From: Massilia sp. PAMC28688
Lineage (GTDB): Bacteria > Pseudomonadota > Gammaproteobacteria > Burkholderiales > Burkholderiaceae_D
Length of the DNA stretch: 64,000 bases
Assembly: GCF_019443445.1 (NCBI RefSeq)
Contig: NZ_CP080378.1
Span: 4,340,001-4,404,000, forward strand
Direction: 5' to 3'
The position numbers and the translations under genes are program-made. Below are positions 18,801 to 27,173 of the stretch, piece by piece. The notes below the pieces were generated by a model. The model saw only the letters and a program-made list of their open reading frames with translations, made no database searches and was not told the origin of the DNA. How positions within the stretch are numbered: the stretch's first letter is position 1; every line of letters begins with the position of its first letter.

Positions 18801-19269
18801 CAAAATACAGATAAGCGCTATGCATGATGTTGCCGTACCCGACATTGGACGATGCTTTTTCGGTAGGGTCGTTGGTACTGATGCCGTTTAGCATGCTGGT
18901 GAACGCCGTCTTGTAGGCATCCGTGACCGGCTTGATGGCCTGGCGGATGAAGCCGGCATCCGAGTTCGGCGAGCCGGTCGTAAATTCCATCATGCCGATG
19001 CTGATGTTGGGGTTCATGCGCGAGACGACGGAGCGGATGGCGCGCAGTTCCGAATCGCCCTGCATGGTGCCGCGCGGGGTCCAGCCTTCGCTGGCTCGCG
19101 ACCAGTTGGCCGAGTTGTCCAGCACGATCAGGATGCGCGGATTGGTGGCGTCACCGGCCGAGGCGCCGGTAAAGATGTCGATATCGTCGCCGGCGGCAAT
19201 GGCCGGCGCGGCGCACAGCCAGCTGCACAGGGCCATCGTCATCAATTGGGAGGCGTGGTTCAGTTTCAT
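15889..19269 (-). CDS. pilY1: PilY1-type pilus tip protein, copy 1
   Basis: PilY1/PilC proteins cap type IV pili, act as adhesins and help extension. This copy has 1126 residues with a signal peptide (cleavage near AIAAG, residue 26), an N-terminal von Willebrand A-like domain, and a C-terminal beta-propeller (TVFYGANDGALHAVDAATG, VLVFGGGYDRCED, YAYAADTGGNMYRISF). The MIDAS-like motif reads DNSAN at 51-55, so the second Ser of DxSxS is missing. The propeller calcium loop is well formed (DTDDDGNVDYAYAAD, about 841-855). It is the last gene of the minus-strand operon, 15 bp after pilX, and is followed by a terminator. Confidence 0.95.
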   Translation of the reverse strand: MKLNHASQLMTMALCSWLCAAPAIAAGDDIDIFTGASAGDATNPRILIVLDNSANWSRASEGWTPRGTMQGDSELRAIRSVVSRMNPNISIGMMEFTTGSPNSDAGFIRQAIKPVTDAYKTAFTSMLNGISTNDPTEKASSNVGYGNIMHSAYLYFAGGNALSPGSVMTSKADSAGYVNLPTKFRSPLTSNNLCGKSFIVFIGNVNNGGPSSDTEANRTALHALTSDRTELSLPRSESREGPPVTETAGVSNVCYDTQASAQAALQESHIVEACSFFNRGCAVGGPVEASSTSCSTGHNKYAVLGTSVVTTNFPTSGTLSTSRQFHADEWARMLAEKGVVVGNTRSPVATYTIDVHKNHPDPHFTGLLLNMAKYGKGKYFKATTEQAIIDALETIMAEIQATNSAFASTSLPVNATNRTQNENQVFIGMFRPDGVRRPRWFGNLKRYQLILQGERVELGDNSSPPQVAVNNTNGFLSPCARSFWSSDSVDYWNIPLPGEAVEGTCNPLTKFSDLPDGELVEKGAAAQVLRQGNSASAAATSRALNRQMKTLVTNNVGVTSLVDFNTTNVPAATMPANIVNFIRGADVNNEKQLGASTTLTRPSIHGDVIHSRPLPVNYGEASSSRPASQAGVTVFYGANDGALHAVDAATGVERWSFVAPEFFPRLSRLYNNLPLVSYAGETAAQALVSTRKDYFFDGSVGLYQNEDSSQVQIYPSMRRGGRSIYALNVTNPNTPTFMWKKGCPNLNDQENCDAGFGNIGQTWSTPIPAFIKGFSPVGESGAVPVLVFGGGYDRCEDVNAKVTTGCDSAKGRMVYILNANTGELIRSFETARPVAADIAMVDTDDDGNVDYAYAADTGGNMYRISFSSGSTSTTALSPPQWTSRKIGQLDAAGGRKFLFAPALLHNRDSVYIAITTGDREHPLEMHYPYASSVQNRAYVYRDDLNTTTGAAQDFDTLSNFSSGTACGAAGVGPGSDIRGWFINLENGRGEQGVTSPLIAGGMVTFNTNRPNPEASGTCRTALGHAHGYWLNLINASGAINPDGAACGGARSSEFVTGGLPPTPVLASSVPIQRTSANGTVETVYATVAIGAVQRDGVGANVAFSPQQIIPALTRARKRTYTNTAVD

Positions 19270-19284
19270 GGGGTTCTCCGGTCG

Positions 19285-19857
19285 TTACGGGCAATACGTT
19301 TTAATGGTGTCGGTGTCGGTCATGACCGCAACGCCCTGGGTGACGGTGGCACTGGCTTCGGTGGCATCGTCCATGGCCCGGGCCTGCACTTCCCAGATCG
19401 AGTCCGAGCACAGTGAATTGCCTGAACTGGAGCCGACCACGCCGGGGGTCTGGCCCGCACCCACGGCGCAGTTGAGCTGCTCGGTGGCCAGGTTCAGCGT
19501 CGAATTCTTCACATTCCTGACCTTGACGCAGCTGGGCGGCGCGGTAATGGTGACCGTCACGTCATGGGCGCCGTCGCCATTGATGTCGAGGCAGCGCTTG
19601 TTTTCCGTGTCGCTGCTGCAGTTGGGCTGGGCAGGCAGGGTGCGGCTGGGCGAATTCATGAAGCGCGTGCCGCTGATGACTTCCTCCATCACCGAGCGCG
19701 CCGCGAACAGGGCGGCATCGCGCTGCTGCATATTGCTCACTATCTGCATATTGGTCTGGCTGACATTAAAGCTCGACAGCGCGAGCATGGTCAGGATGAT
19801 GAGCATGATCATCGCCATGAACAGTGTCACGCCCTGCTGCCTGTGCAAGGTCTTCAT
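19285..19857 (-). CDS. pilX: Minor pilin PilX, copy 1
   Basis: The 190-residue protein has a short leader ending in Gly (MKTLHRQQG) before a hydrophobic pilin helix (VTLFMAMIMLIILTMLALSSF). This fits class III prepilins cleaved by PilD. The usual Glu at mature position 5 is absent, as is common in PilX/GspK-like proteins. The C-terminal half holds pairs of Cys, suggesting disulfides. It starts inside the end of pilW (ATGA overlap). PilX is expected in the priming complex at the pilus tip with PilV, PilW and PilY1. Confidence 0.88.
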   Translation of the reverse strand: MKTLHRQQGVTLFMAMIMLIILTMLALSSFNVSQTNMQIVSNMQQRDAALFAARSVMEEVISGTRFMNSPSRTLPAQPNCSSDTENKRCLDINGDGAHDVTVTITAPPSCVKVRNVKNSTLNLATEQLNCAVGAGQTPGVVGSSSGNSLCSDSIWEVQARAMDDATEASATVTQGVAVMTDTDTIKTYCP

Positions 19858-20918
19858 GGGGTTCTCCTTCCGGCGGTGTTGGGAATGGCCACGGTGGACT
19901 GGAACACGTGGCGCTTGAAGCGGTCATTGGCGGGGCCCACTTCGTTGTCCGACAGGTCTGCCTTCAAACCCAGCGTATAGGTCTTGGTATCGGTAAAACC
20001 TGCCGTGGGCGTGGTGTTGCGTGCCAGCAGATGGATTTTGGTCGCCACCGCCCCCGTCCAGCGGGTATCGCCGCACGCGGCGGAGCCGGGGCAGCTGGCA
20101 TTGGCGCCGGGGTTGGCGCGGTACAGATCGGGGGCGCCGTCGGCATTGTTGTCAATGCCATACTCGAGTTGCATGTTCTCGATCCCTTCCACCACCGGCT
20201 CAATGGTCCAGGTGCCGGCGCCGCCGGCAGCCACGGCCAGTTCGCCTTGCATCAGGGTGGGAATGCCATCGCCTGCCTTGTGGTTGTTGGCCACGTAATA
20301 CACATGCACCACGAAGCGCCGGATCGGCGCGGCGCCGCTACAGGCCCGGTTGGTGCGGTCCAGGGCAGCGACGCTGGTGTCGAGACGGAAATGGTTGAGC
20401 GGCGACGATGCGCCCAGCTGGGTCTTGCTGGCGCATAGTGCCGGCTGCAGCAGCATGCCGCCGGCGCTGGCTGCCGCGCAATTGCCGGTGCCGGCCACGC
20501 ACGTCTGGGTGCGCTGCACCACCAGTACGTCGGTACCTTCCTTGATGTCGTCGAGGCAGGGCACATCGGCGGCGGCGGCATTGTCCACCCCATGCACGGG
20601 TGCGCGCAGGTTGGCGCGCACATCGGCCAGGTTCGGCGTGCAAATGGTCGGGGCGGCCGCCGCGGCGCTCAGCGGCGTGGGATCGAATTCACCGTAATAG
20701 CCGGCGTTGCCCAGGTCGCTCGTGATGAGCTGCATGGCATAGCGCCCGTTTTCCACCTGGCGATTGCTTTTCTCGACCTCGGTCTGGGCCCGGTTGTTGG
20801 TGACAAACAGGGTCGCCATGCCGGCCAGCAGCAGCATGCCCACGGCCATGGCAATCATCATTTCGGCCATCGTGAAGCCGGCACTGCGGTGGCGCACAAG
20901 CGCGTTGGTAGGCATCAT
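19854..20918 (-). CDS. pilW: Minor pilin PilW, copy 1
   Basis: The 354-residue minor pilin has leader MMPTNALVRHRSAG and mature start FTMAE, so the processing site and the conserved Glu5 are both present. The hydrophobic helix is about residues 19-40, followed by a large Cys-containing globular region (PTICTPNLADVRANL, QTCVAGTGNC). The start at 20918 is preceded by GAGG; the longer frame back to 21245 belongs to pilV DNA. It lies 8 bp after pilV and overlaps pilX by four bases. Confidence 0.9.
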   Translation of the reverse strand: MMPTNALVRHRSAGFTMAEMMIAMAVGMLLLAGMATLFVTNNRAQTEVEKSNRQVENGRYAMQLITSDLGNAGYYGEFDPTPLSAAAAAPTICTPNLADVRANLRAPVHGVDNAAAADVPCLDDIKEGTDVLVVQRTQTCVAGTGNCAAASAGGMLLQPALCASKTQLGASSPLNHFRLDTSVAALDRTNRACSGAAPIRRFVVHVYYVANNHKAGDGIPTLMQGELAVAAGGAGTWTIEPVVEGIENMQLEYGIDNNADGAPDLYRANPGANASCPGSAACGDTRWTGAVATKIHLLARNTTPTAGFTDTKTYTLGLKADLSDNEVGPANDRFKRHVFQSTVAIPNTAGRRTP

Positions 20919-20926
20919 CGGCAACC

Positions 20927-21559
20927 TCACGGAATCGGAATGAAAGTGGACGTGGGCGACATGGGGCAGGTCGGCACGCCGATCGAGACGCGCGTGGAGA
21001 TCACGCGGCGATACTCTTCCTCGCCGTACAGGTCCCTGCCGCAGGCCAGGCCAGCCGCCGGCGGCTTGGTCTTGTGCAAGCCTTGCCAGGCGACGGAGAC
21101 GATGTAAATGCCGTGCTGGCACTGGTTCGGGACATTGCTCGCCGCGACCACCTGCTGCACGCAGCCGCGCGCGCCGGCCATGGCGCCCACATTGGCGCCG
21201 CCCTTGACTTCGCTGGTGCCGCGCAAGGCCTGGCTCCACTCGCACAGGTCGCGCGCCGGGCGGGTGCTCAGCAGGTTGCAGGCCGCCGGCGCGTCGCCTG
21301 TGCCAACGCCCGTGGTGACGTAGCTGGCGGCCAGGGCTGGCGAAGCACTGATGCGGGCGTGCATGTCCTCCATCAGCACCACGGCCTGGGCACGCTGATA
21401 GGATTCCACGGAGCCGACCTGGGCCTTGGCCTGGAAAGCGGCAATGCCCAGCAGCCCGAAGGCGAGGATCACCACTGTGACGAGCACTTCAATCATGGTG
21501 GTGCCGGCGTGCCGGGACAGCGGGGGCAGCGGGGATCGATTGGGGGTAGCCATGGTCAT
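20927..21559 (-). CDS. pilV: Minor pilin PilV, copy 1
   Basis: The 210-residue prepilin has leader MTMATPNRSPLPPLSRHAG and mature sequence TTMIEVLVTVVILAFGLLGIAAFQ, with Glu5 and the PilV-type GLLGIA core. The start at 21559 is chosen because its ATG overlaps the fimT stop (ATGA); an in-frame ATG two codons earlier exists. Four or more Cys in the globular part suggest disulfides. PilV joins the minor-pilin initiation complex and may modulate type IV pilus extension and DNA uptake. Confidence 0.9.
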   Translation of the reverse strand: MTMATPNRSPLPPLSRHAGTTMIEVLVTVVILAFGLLGIAAFQAKAQVGSVESYQRAQAVVLMEDMHARISASPALAASYVTTGVGTGDAPAACNLLSTRPARDLCEWSQALRGTSEVKGGANVGAMAGARGCVQQVVAASNVPNQCQHGIYIVSVAWQGLHKTKPPAAGLACGRDLYGEEEYRRVISTRVSIGVPTCPMSPTSTFIPIP

Positions 21560-22032
21560 GAACACGCGCTAGGTTTGTGGGAGGGCAAGCCATTGAGTTC
21601 CAGCTCCACGCAGCGCACTTCTTCGCTGCCGGCCACGCTGACCTGCCACTGGGCGCCGGCGCTGCCGGGCGCACGGCCACTGAACTGGTAAATGATATTG
21701 GCCGGGCCCGTGATGGTGACGTTCTTGAGCGCACCTTGCTCATGCAGGGCCGGCTGGTCCGGATCCGGGTGCAGCATCTGCCAGCCGCCTTCCCATGACG
21801 TTCCGGCGGTAGCCGGGGCCAGGGTGACATTGCGTTCCATCTTGATGGCAGTACTGCGGGCACGCATCAGGGCGTTGACCAGTTCCCCGGCGCTGGCGCG
21901 CAGGCGCTGGCGCTGGGTCATGTCCTGCACCGACGGGGCGGCAATGCCGGCCAGGATGCTCAGTACCAGCATGGTCCAGAGCATCTCGACCAGGGTGAAG
22001 CCGCGCGCGCGGCGCTGCGCGAGGCTTACCAT
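21556..22032 (-). CDS. fimT: GspH/FimT-type minor pseudopilin, copy 1
   Basis: The 158-residue protein has leader MVSLAQRRARG and mature start FTLVEMLWTMLVLSILAGIA, with Glu5. The GspH/FimT region follows (RQRLRASAGELVNALMRARSTAIKM, WEGGWQML). FimT/FimU-type pilins connect the tip complex to the pilus, and some bind DNA during natural transformation. The gene overlaps the end of pilE by seven bases and pilV by four, so it is translationally coupled on both sides. Whether it is closer to FimT or FimU cannot be decided here. Confidence 0.88.
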   Translation of the reverse strand: MVSLAQRRARGFTLVEMLWTMLVLSILAGIAAPSVQDMTQRQRLRASAGELVNALMRARSTAIKMERNVTLAPATAGTSWEGGWQMLHPDPDQPALHEQGALKNVTITGPANIIYQFSGRAPGSAGAQWQVSVAGSEEVRCVELELNGLPSHKPSACS

Positions 22033-22427
22033 TTGTCCGAAGGCGTCTTGACGCCGGTATTGGACAGAGTGAGGTCGCCATCGTCGACCTGGTTGCCGAT
22101 GGCCGTGGCGGTGATCACAAAGCCGGTCGGTTCGGTGCTCGCTTCGCTGGTAATGGTGTAGTAGCGGGAAATGCTGTCCGGGACCGGCAGCAGGTCTGCC
22201 ATCTCTTCGGCCGTGGCATAGCTGCGCGAGTCAATCAGGATCTCGCCCTGGCGCAGCGCCATGTCCATCATGAACTGCTGGGCATCGGCCCGGTGCGCCT
22301 TGCGGGTGTAGGCGCCATACGAGGGAATGGCAATGGCGGCCAGGATCGCGATGATGGCCATGACGACCACCAGCTCCATCAGGGTGAACCCTTTGGCAGA
22401 GCGGAGGGAGAAGGGCGAAATAGTCAT
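22026..22427 (-). CDS. pilE: Type IV pilin PilE-like minor pilin, copy 1
   Basis: This first gene of the minus-strand operon encodes 133 residues. The leader MTISPFSLRSAKG is followed by FTLMELVVVMAIIAILAAIAIPSY, a textbook type IV prepilin start with Glu5. A PilE-like globular part follows (DAQQFMMDMALRQGEILIDSRSYA). A GAGG ribosome site precedes the ATG by six bases. The operon promoter with four tandem heptamers lies about 45 bp upstream. Confidence 0.9.
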   Translation of the reverse strand: MTISPFSLRSAKGFTLMELVVVMAIIAILAAIAIPSYGAYTRKAHRADAQQFMMDMALRQGEILIDSRSYATAEEMADLLPVPDSISRYYTITSEASTEPTGFVITATAIGNQVDDGDLTLSNTGVKTPSDKW

Positions 22428-22471
22428 AGGAAACCTCGGCGAGCAAGTGGAAACGGGAACTTATGTTGCTT

Positions 22472-22527
22472 AGTATAAACACTGAAGCTGTCAGTTTCCT
22501 GAACCTTTCCTGACAAACTGCTGACAA
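22472..22527 (-). promoter_or_regulatory. Four-heptamer Pho-box-like operator and promoter of pilus operon 1
   Basis: On the minus strand four heptamers occur at exact 11-bp steps: TTGTCAG (22527-22521), TTGTCAG (22516-22510), GGTTCAG (22505-22499), CTGACAG (22494-22488). Ten bases after the last one is the -10 TATACT (22477-22472), about 45 bases before the pilE ATG. No separate -35 is present; the last heptamer occupies its place, as in PhoB-activated promoters. The plus-strand pilus operon has the same arrangement. Confidence 0.8.
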
Positions 22528-22647
22528 TTGCACACCGGCAAGTATTTATCGCATCCGTCGCAGTTGAGCCGCTTAATCAGTTCACACGGCAGGGGGCGGA
22601 AACGGTAAAATCGCCGGTTTTGTGTACCGGCCGCGCAGGCGGACTAT

Positions 22648-24342
22648 ATGGCCAACGACATCGACCCAACAATTTCCGAATTTGACAGCGCGGCCCCGGC
22701 TGCTGTGGACAGTGCCCAGGACGCCGCCGGCGCGGCCTCGCGCCTGCCGGCCCAGATTGCCCGGGAAGTGGAACGCCGGCGCACCTTCGGCATCATTTCC
22801 CACCCCGACGCCGGCAAGACCACGCTGACCGAAAAGCTGCTGCTGTTTTCGGGCGCGATCCAGATGGCCGGCACGGTCAAGGCCAGGAAGAGCGGGCGCC
22901 ATGCCACGTCGGACTGGATGGAGATTGAAAAGCAGCGGGGCATTTCGGTGGCCAGCTCGGTGATGCAGTTCGAGCACCGCGACCACGTGATCAACCTGCT
23001 CGATACGCCCGGCCACCAGGACTTTTCGGAAGATACCTACCGCGTGTTGACGGCGGTCGACTCGGCCCTGATGGTGATTGATGCGGCCAAGGGCGTGGAA
23101 GCGCAGACCATCAAGCTGCTGGCCGTGTGCCGCATGCGCAATACGCCCATCGTCACCTTCATGAACAAGATGGACCGCGAAACGCGCGATCCCCTCGAAC
23201 TGCTTGACGAACTGGAATCGGTGCTCAAGATCCAGTGCGCGCCCGTGACCTGGCCAATCGGCATGGGCAAGAACTTTCGCGGCGTGTACCACCTGCTGCG
23301 CGACGAGATCATGCTGTTCAAGGCGGGCGAGGAAAAGGCCGATGGCGCCTTCGAGATCGTCAAGGGCATCGACAACCCGAAACTGGCGGCCATGTTCCCG
23401 CTCGAGATCGAGCAGCTGAAAATGGAAGTGGAGCTGGTGCACGGCGCCTCGCATCCGTTCGACCTCGAGCAGTTCCTGGCCGGCGTGCAGACGCCCGTGT
23501 TCTTTGGCTCGGCGATCAACAACTTCGGCGTGCGCGAGATTCTCTCGGCCCTGATCGACTGGGCGCCGGCGCCGCGCCCGCGTGACGCCAGCCTGCGCGT
23601 GGTGGCGCCGAGCGAGCAGCCGTTTTCCGGCTTCGTCTTCAAGATCCAGGCCAATATGGACCCGGCCCACCGCGACCGCATCGCCTTTCTGCGGGTGTGC
23701 TCGGGGCGCTTCGAGCGCGGCATGAAGGTCAAGCACCTGCGCCTGGGGCGCGAGATCAAGGTGTCGTCGGTGGTGACCTTCATGGCGTCCTCGCGCGAGC
23801 AGGTCGAAGAAGCCTACGCCGGCGACATCATCGGCTTGCCCAACCACGGCAACATGCAGATCGGCGACAGCTTTTCCGAAGGCGAGATGCTGCAGTTCAC
23901 GGGCATTCCTTATTTCGCGCCGGACTTCTTCCGGTCGGTGCGCATCCGTAATCCTCTCAAGATCAAGCAGCTGCACAAGGGCTTGCAGCAACTGGGCGAG
24001 GAGGGGGCGGTGCAGGTGTTCAAGCCTCTGCTCGGTTCCGACCTGGTGCTGGGCGCCGTGGGCGTCTTGCAATTCGAAGTCGTGGCCAGCCGCTTGCTCA
24101 ACGAATACGGGGTCGATGCGGTATTTGAAGGTACCAGTATCAGCAGCGCGCGCTGGGTCAGCGGTGAGGACAAACGCGTCCTGGCCGATTTCGAAGCAGC
24201 CTTGGGTCACAATGTGGCCCACGATGCGGCCGGCAATCTTGCCTATCTTGCTACCTCAAATGTCAATTTGCGCCTCACGGAAGAGCGCTGGCCCAAGCTG
24301 ACCTTCCATGCCACGCGCGAACACTCGGCACGCCTGGGCTAA
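22648..24342 (+). CDS. prfC: Peptide chain release factor 3
   Basis: RF3 is a GTPase that recycles RF1/RF2 from the ribosome after peptide release. The 564-residue protein has an N-terminal extension of about 35 residues. The GTPase domain follows (G1 [13 protein letters not shown], switch [12 protein letters not shown]3 [13 protein letters not shown]4 NKMDR), then the EF-G-like domains II and III ([22 protein letters not shown]). It matches the family in full. It sits alone between two divergently arranged pilus operons, so a rearrangement or duplication took place around a housekeeping gene. Confidence 0.97.
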   Translation: MANDIDPTISEFDSAAPAAVDSAQDAAGAASRLPAQIAREVERRRTFGIISHPDAGKTTLTEKLLLFSGAIQMAGTVKARKSGRHATSDWMEIEKQRGISVASSVMQFEHRDHVINLLDTPGHQDFSEDTYRVLTAVDSALMVIDAAKGVEAQTIKLLAVCRMRNTPIVTFMNKMDRETRDPLELLDELESVLKIQCAPVTWPIGMGKNFRGVYHLLRDEIMLFKAGEEKADGAFEIVKGIDNPKLAAMFPLEIEQLKMEVELVHGASHPFDLEQFLAGVQTPVFFGSAINNFGVREILSALIDWAPAPRPRDASLRVVAPSEQPFSGFVFKIQANMDPAHRDRIAFLRVCSGRFERGMKVKHLRLGREIKVSSVVTFMASSREQVEEAYAGDIIGLPNHGNMQIGDSFSEGEMLQFTGIPYFAPDFFRSVRIRNPLKIKQLHKGLQQLGEEGAVQVFKPLLGSDLVLGAVGVLQFEVVASRLLNEYGVDAVFEGTSISSARWVSGEDKRVLADFEAALGHNVAHDAAGNLAYLATSNVNLRLTEERWPKLTFHATREHSARLG

Positions 24343-24410
24343 CCGCCGGCACGCATTGCGGCGACGGCCGTTAGCCCCCTCAAGTTGATGTTTCTTGAGG
24401 ATAAGTGTGC

Positions 24411-24466
24411 CTGTCAGCAATTTGTCAGTATTCTTTCAGGCAATTGTCAGCTACCTAAGCTAGGAT
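24411..24466 (+). promoter_or_regulatory. Four-heptamer Pho-box-like operator and promoter of pilus operon 2
   Basis: Heptamers CTGTCAG (24411-24417), TTGTCAG (24422-24428), CTTTCAG (24433-24439) and TTGTCAG (24444-24450) follow each other at exact 11-bp steps. After a further 10 bp comes the -10-like TAGGAT (24461-24466), 31 bases before the pilE ATG. Geometry is identical to the promoter at 22472-22527. Just upstream, a 7-bp inverted repeat (CCTCAAG 24378-24384, CTTGAGG 24394-24400) without a T run may mark the end of the prfC transcript. Confidence 0.8.
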
Positions 24467-24497
24467 TGTCACTACACACTTAAACTCAGGAAATGCC

Positions 24498-24923
24498 ATG
24501 GTTCGGAAGCAACGCGGATTTACTTTGATGGAAGTGATGATTGCCGTGGCGATCATCGGCATTCTCAGCGCCATTGCACTGCCATCGTATAACCAGCACG
24601 TCACCCGCACCCGCCTTAACGGGGGCTTCTCGGCACTGGCGAGTATGGAACTGGTGGCCGAACAGTTCTGGCCCAACGACCGCACCTATGTTGGCCTGGA
24701 CGAGCGCCTGCCGGCCGACACGGACGACTTCACCTATGAAGCGAGCGACCTGACGGCCTCCACCTATACCGTCACGGCGACCGGGCGGGCCAAGGCAGAC
24801 GGCTTTGTGTACTCCATTGATCAGAATGGGGTACGCAAGACGGTCAGCGTACCGGAAGGCGGGGAGTGGGAAGCCAAGGACACTTGCTGGGTGGATCGCA
24901 AAGGTGGCCTGTGCACGCAATAA
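24498..24923 (+). CDS. pilE: Type IV pilin PilE-like minor pilin, copy 2
   Basis: The first gene of the plus-strand pilus operon encodes 141 residues. Leader MVRKQRG is followed by FTLMEVMIAVAIIGILSAIALPSY with Glu5, then a PilE-like C-terminal domain with two late Cys (KDTCWV, GGLC), the usual pilin disulfide. An AGGAAA ribosome site lies six bases upstream. It is the counterpart of the gene at 22026, but the two differ beyond the conserved helix, so this is an old paralogue rather than a recent copy. Confidence 0.9.
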   Translation: MVRKQRGFTLMEVMIAVAIIGILSAIALPSYNQHVTRTRLNGGFSALASMELVAEQFWPNDRTYVGLDERLPADTDDFTYEASDLTASTYTVTATGRAKADGFVYSIDQNGVRKTVSVPEGGEWEAKDTCWVDRKGGLCTQ

Positions 24924-25543
24924 CGACAAGGCGCCCCAGCGGCGGCTTCACGCTGCTGGAATTGCTTATTGGACTGGCGATCCTGGCCTTTCTCATGATG
25001 CTGGCCGCGCCCAGCTTCAGCAACTGGCAACTGAGGACGCGCTCTGCCGCGGCATCCCAGTATTACCTGGAAGCGTTCCGGAGCGCCCGGCTGGAAGCGG
25101 TCAAGCGCAACAGTACTTCACGGCTGGTTTTGACGGAAAACGCTGCCACCGGCCAGTTTGACTGGCGGGTCGATATTTGCTTTCGCAACAGCGAGCGCAA
25201 CTGCGACCGCGACAGCGATGACTGGTCAAGCGTGGACGCGGCAGCGCCGGGGGATCCGGGCGCGGTCGGCTACAGGTCGGTGTCCCATAGCGCCGGCCAG
25301 TTGCTCAAGGCCAGCGTCATGCAGCCGACCCTGGTGCCGGACGGCGCCACCAGCGTGTATTTCACCTCTACCGGCTGGGTCAACACAGCGCTGGCGCCGA
25401 ATCTGAATCGGATCGAGCTGGCCTCCACCGACGACCCCCCCGCTTTTCGCAGGACTGCCGTGGCACTGACGCTGGCCGGTGGCGCCAGCATCTGCCTGCC
25501 CGATGACTCCATTGACGTGACTGATTCCAGGAGATGCCCATGA
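24911..25543 (+). CDS. fimT: GspH/FimT-type minor pseudopilin, copy 2
   Basis: The protein has 210 residues if translation begins at GTG 24911, where AAGGTGG forms a ribosome site; the start overlaps the end of pilE. The leader VHAITTRRPSGG precedes FTLLELLIGLAILAFLMMLAAPSF (Glu5). The GspH-type domain follows (RTRSAAASQYYLEAFRSARLEAVKRN, VYFTSTGWV). The frame back to ATG 24866 only adds pilE-overlapping sequence. It is the positional equivalent of the copy at 21556. Confidence 0.85.
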   Translation: MHAITTRRPSGGFTLLELLIGLAILAFLMMLAAPSFSNWQLRTRSAAASQYYLEAFRSARLEAVKRNSTSRLVLTENAATGQFDWRVDICFRNSERNCDRDSDDWSSVDAAAPGDPGAVGYRSVSHSAGQLLKASVMQPTLVPDGATSVYFTSTGWVNTALAPNLNRIELASTDDPPAFRRTAVALTLAGGASICLPDDSIDVTDSRRCP

Positions 25544-25980
25544 TGATTAAGCAACAACGCGGCGTGGCGCTGCTGGAGTCCCTCATTGCCATTGTGCTGC
25601 TTGCCATCGGCGTGATCGGCACCATGGGCCTGCAGGCGCGTACCGTGGTGGCGATGTCGGAAGCCACCTTGCGTGCCGAAGCGGCCATTGCCGGCGAGCG
25701 CCTGGTGGCGCAGCTGTTCAATGACCAGGCCAACATTCCCGAGTATGCGACCGACGGCAGCAGTGTCCCGGAGCGCCTGGCACCGTGGCTGGCCGAGACC
25801 CAGAAATACATCCCTGGCGCCACCGTGGTGGTGGCCGAGACCGAGCTGGCCGAGGCCGAAGCCGGCGCCGCTGCCGCCCATCGGCAGGTCGACATCGCCA
25901 TCAGCTGGCAGCGCCGCGGCGCCCCGGATGCGTCCATCAACACGCACCGGGTCAGTGCACACATCGCGAGTTCCCAATGA
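25540..25980 (+). CDS. pilV: Minor pilin PilV, copy 2
   Basis: The 146-residue prepilin has leader MMIKQQRG and mature start VALLESLIAIVLLAIGVIGTMGLQ (Glu5). The start at 25540 overlaps the fimT stop (ATGA) and has AGGAG at the right distance; the ATG at 25534 directly abuts the AGGAG and is less likely. It is shorter than PilV copy 1 and has no comparable Cys set, so its globular head is different. Confidence 0.87.
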   Translation: MMIKQQRGVALLESLIAIVLLAIGVIGTMGLQARTVVAMSEATLRAEAAIAGERLVAQLFNDQANIPEYATDGSSVPERLAPWLAETQKYIPGATVVVAETELAEAEAGAAAAHRQVDIAISWQRRGAPDASINTHRVSAHIASSQ

Positions 25981-27173
25981 TGCGCGCTTTGCGGCCTGCG
26001 CACGCGCGCGGCTTTTCGATTGTCGAACTGATGGTGAGCATCGTCATCGGCATGCTGGCCCTGGTCTTTGCCACCCGCATGCTGCTGGTGTCGGAGTCGA
26101 ACAAGGACATGTCGCTGGGGGCCTCCGACTCCATGCAAAATGGCTTGCAAGCCTTGCAGGCCATGAAAAAAGACCTGGAGCAAGCCGGGTTTGGCCTGAA
26201 CGATCCCCTGATCAACGGTTGCGACACGGTGTTTAGCGATGCCGATGGCTTCACGCTGGCCACCGCCACGCGCGGCGGCGTCGATACCACGCCCCTGACC
26301 GCAGTCGTGATCAATACCAACGCCGGCGGCTCGGATGTGATCAGCGTGTATGCCGGCACGTCGCTGAGCGGCACTGGCAGCGTGGGGATTGCCCTGGACA
26401 GCGACGGCGGCAGCTTTACCGCCGACCGTCTTCCATACGGCTTTGCCCGGGGCGATGTTGTCGTTGCGGTGCCCGAGTCGGACGATGACGACCGCCAGTG
26501 CCTGCTGGCCCAGATCACCGAGGACCCGGGCGCGACGGTCGACATTGTCACCGGCGGCGATTCACGCTACAACGGCGCTGGCGCCGTTGAATTTACTGGC
26601 GGCTCCTCGCGCCTGCTCAATCTGGGCCCGGCGGCAGGGTTGGCGTTTCACCAGTGGTCCGTCGCCGGCGGCTTTTTGAACCTGCGGGCGACCAATTTGC
26701 CAGGATCGACCGAGCAGCCCCAGGGCGCGGTCGTGATCGACAATATCGTGGCCATCAAAGCGCAGTACGGCTTTGACACCCGCCCCGCCAACGCCTTCGT
26801 GCAGGCCAGCGGGATGCAGGCCACCGGCATGCGGGTGGCGCGGTGGAGCAATACCATGATTGACGCCGACGGCGACGGTACCGTGGGCAGCCATGACGAC
26901 TGGGCGCGGGTGGCGGCGGTGCGGCTGGCCATTGTCGCGCGCGGACGTAACGTGCAGCAGGTCAAAGGCAGCGCCAGTTGCGATGCCACCACGGTAGCGC
27001 CGGAGCTGTTCGGCACCGAAGAGCCGCAGGGAGTGGACCCGGTGGCCGTCACGCCCGTGCTGGCGGTGGCCGATGACCCGGTGGACTGGAAATGCTACCG
27101 CTACCGCAAGTTTGAAACGATTGTTCCGATTCGCAACTCAGGGTGGCGCCCGACCCCCTACAGGCCACAATGA
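25977..27173 (+). CDS. pilW: Minor pilin PilW, copy 2
   Basis: The 398-residue minor pilin has leader MMRALRPAHARG and mature start FSIVELMVSIVIGMLALVFATRMLL, with Glu5. A large globular domain follows (GSDVISVYAGTSL, VVIDNIVAIKAQYGFD, ARVAAVRLAIVARGR). The last two match the PilW pattern, also seen in copy 1, of a segment near the end describing the sequence read-out of the fold. Start and stop both overlap neighbours by ATGA, so pilV-pilW-pilX are coupled. Confidence 0.88.
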   Translation: MMRALRPAHARGFSIVELMVSIVIGMLALVFATRMLLVSESNKDMSLGASDSMQNGLQALQAMKKDLEQAGFGLNDPLINGCDTVFSDADGFTLATATRGGVDTTPLTAVVINTNAGGSDVISVYAGTSLSGTGSVGIALDSDGGSFTADRLPYGFARGDVVVAVPESDDDDRQCLLAQITEDPGATVDIVTGGDSRYNGAGAVEFTGGSSRLLNLGPAAGLAFHQWSVAGGFLNLRATNLPGSTEQPQGAVVIDNIVAIKAQYGFDTRPANAFVQASGMQATGMRVARWSNTMIDADGDGTVGSHDDWARVAAVRLAIVARGRNVQQVKGSASCDATTVAPELFGTEEPQGVDPVAVTPVLAVADDPVDWKCYRYRKFETIVPIRNSGWRPTPYRPQ

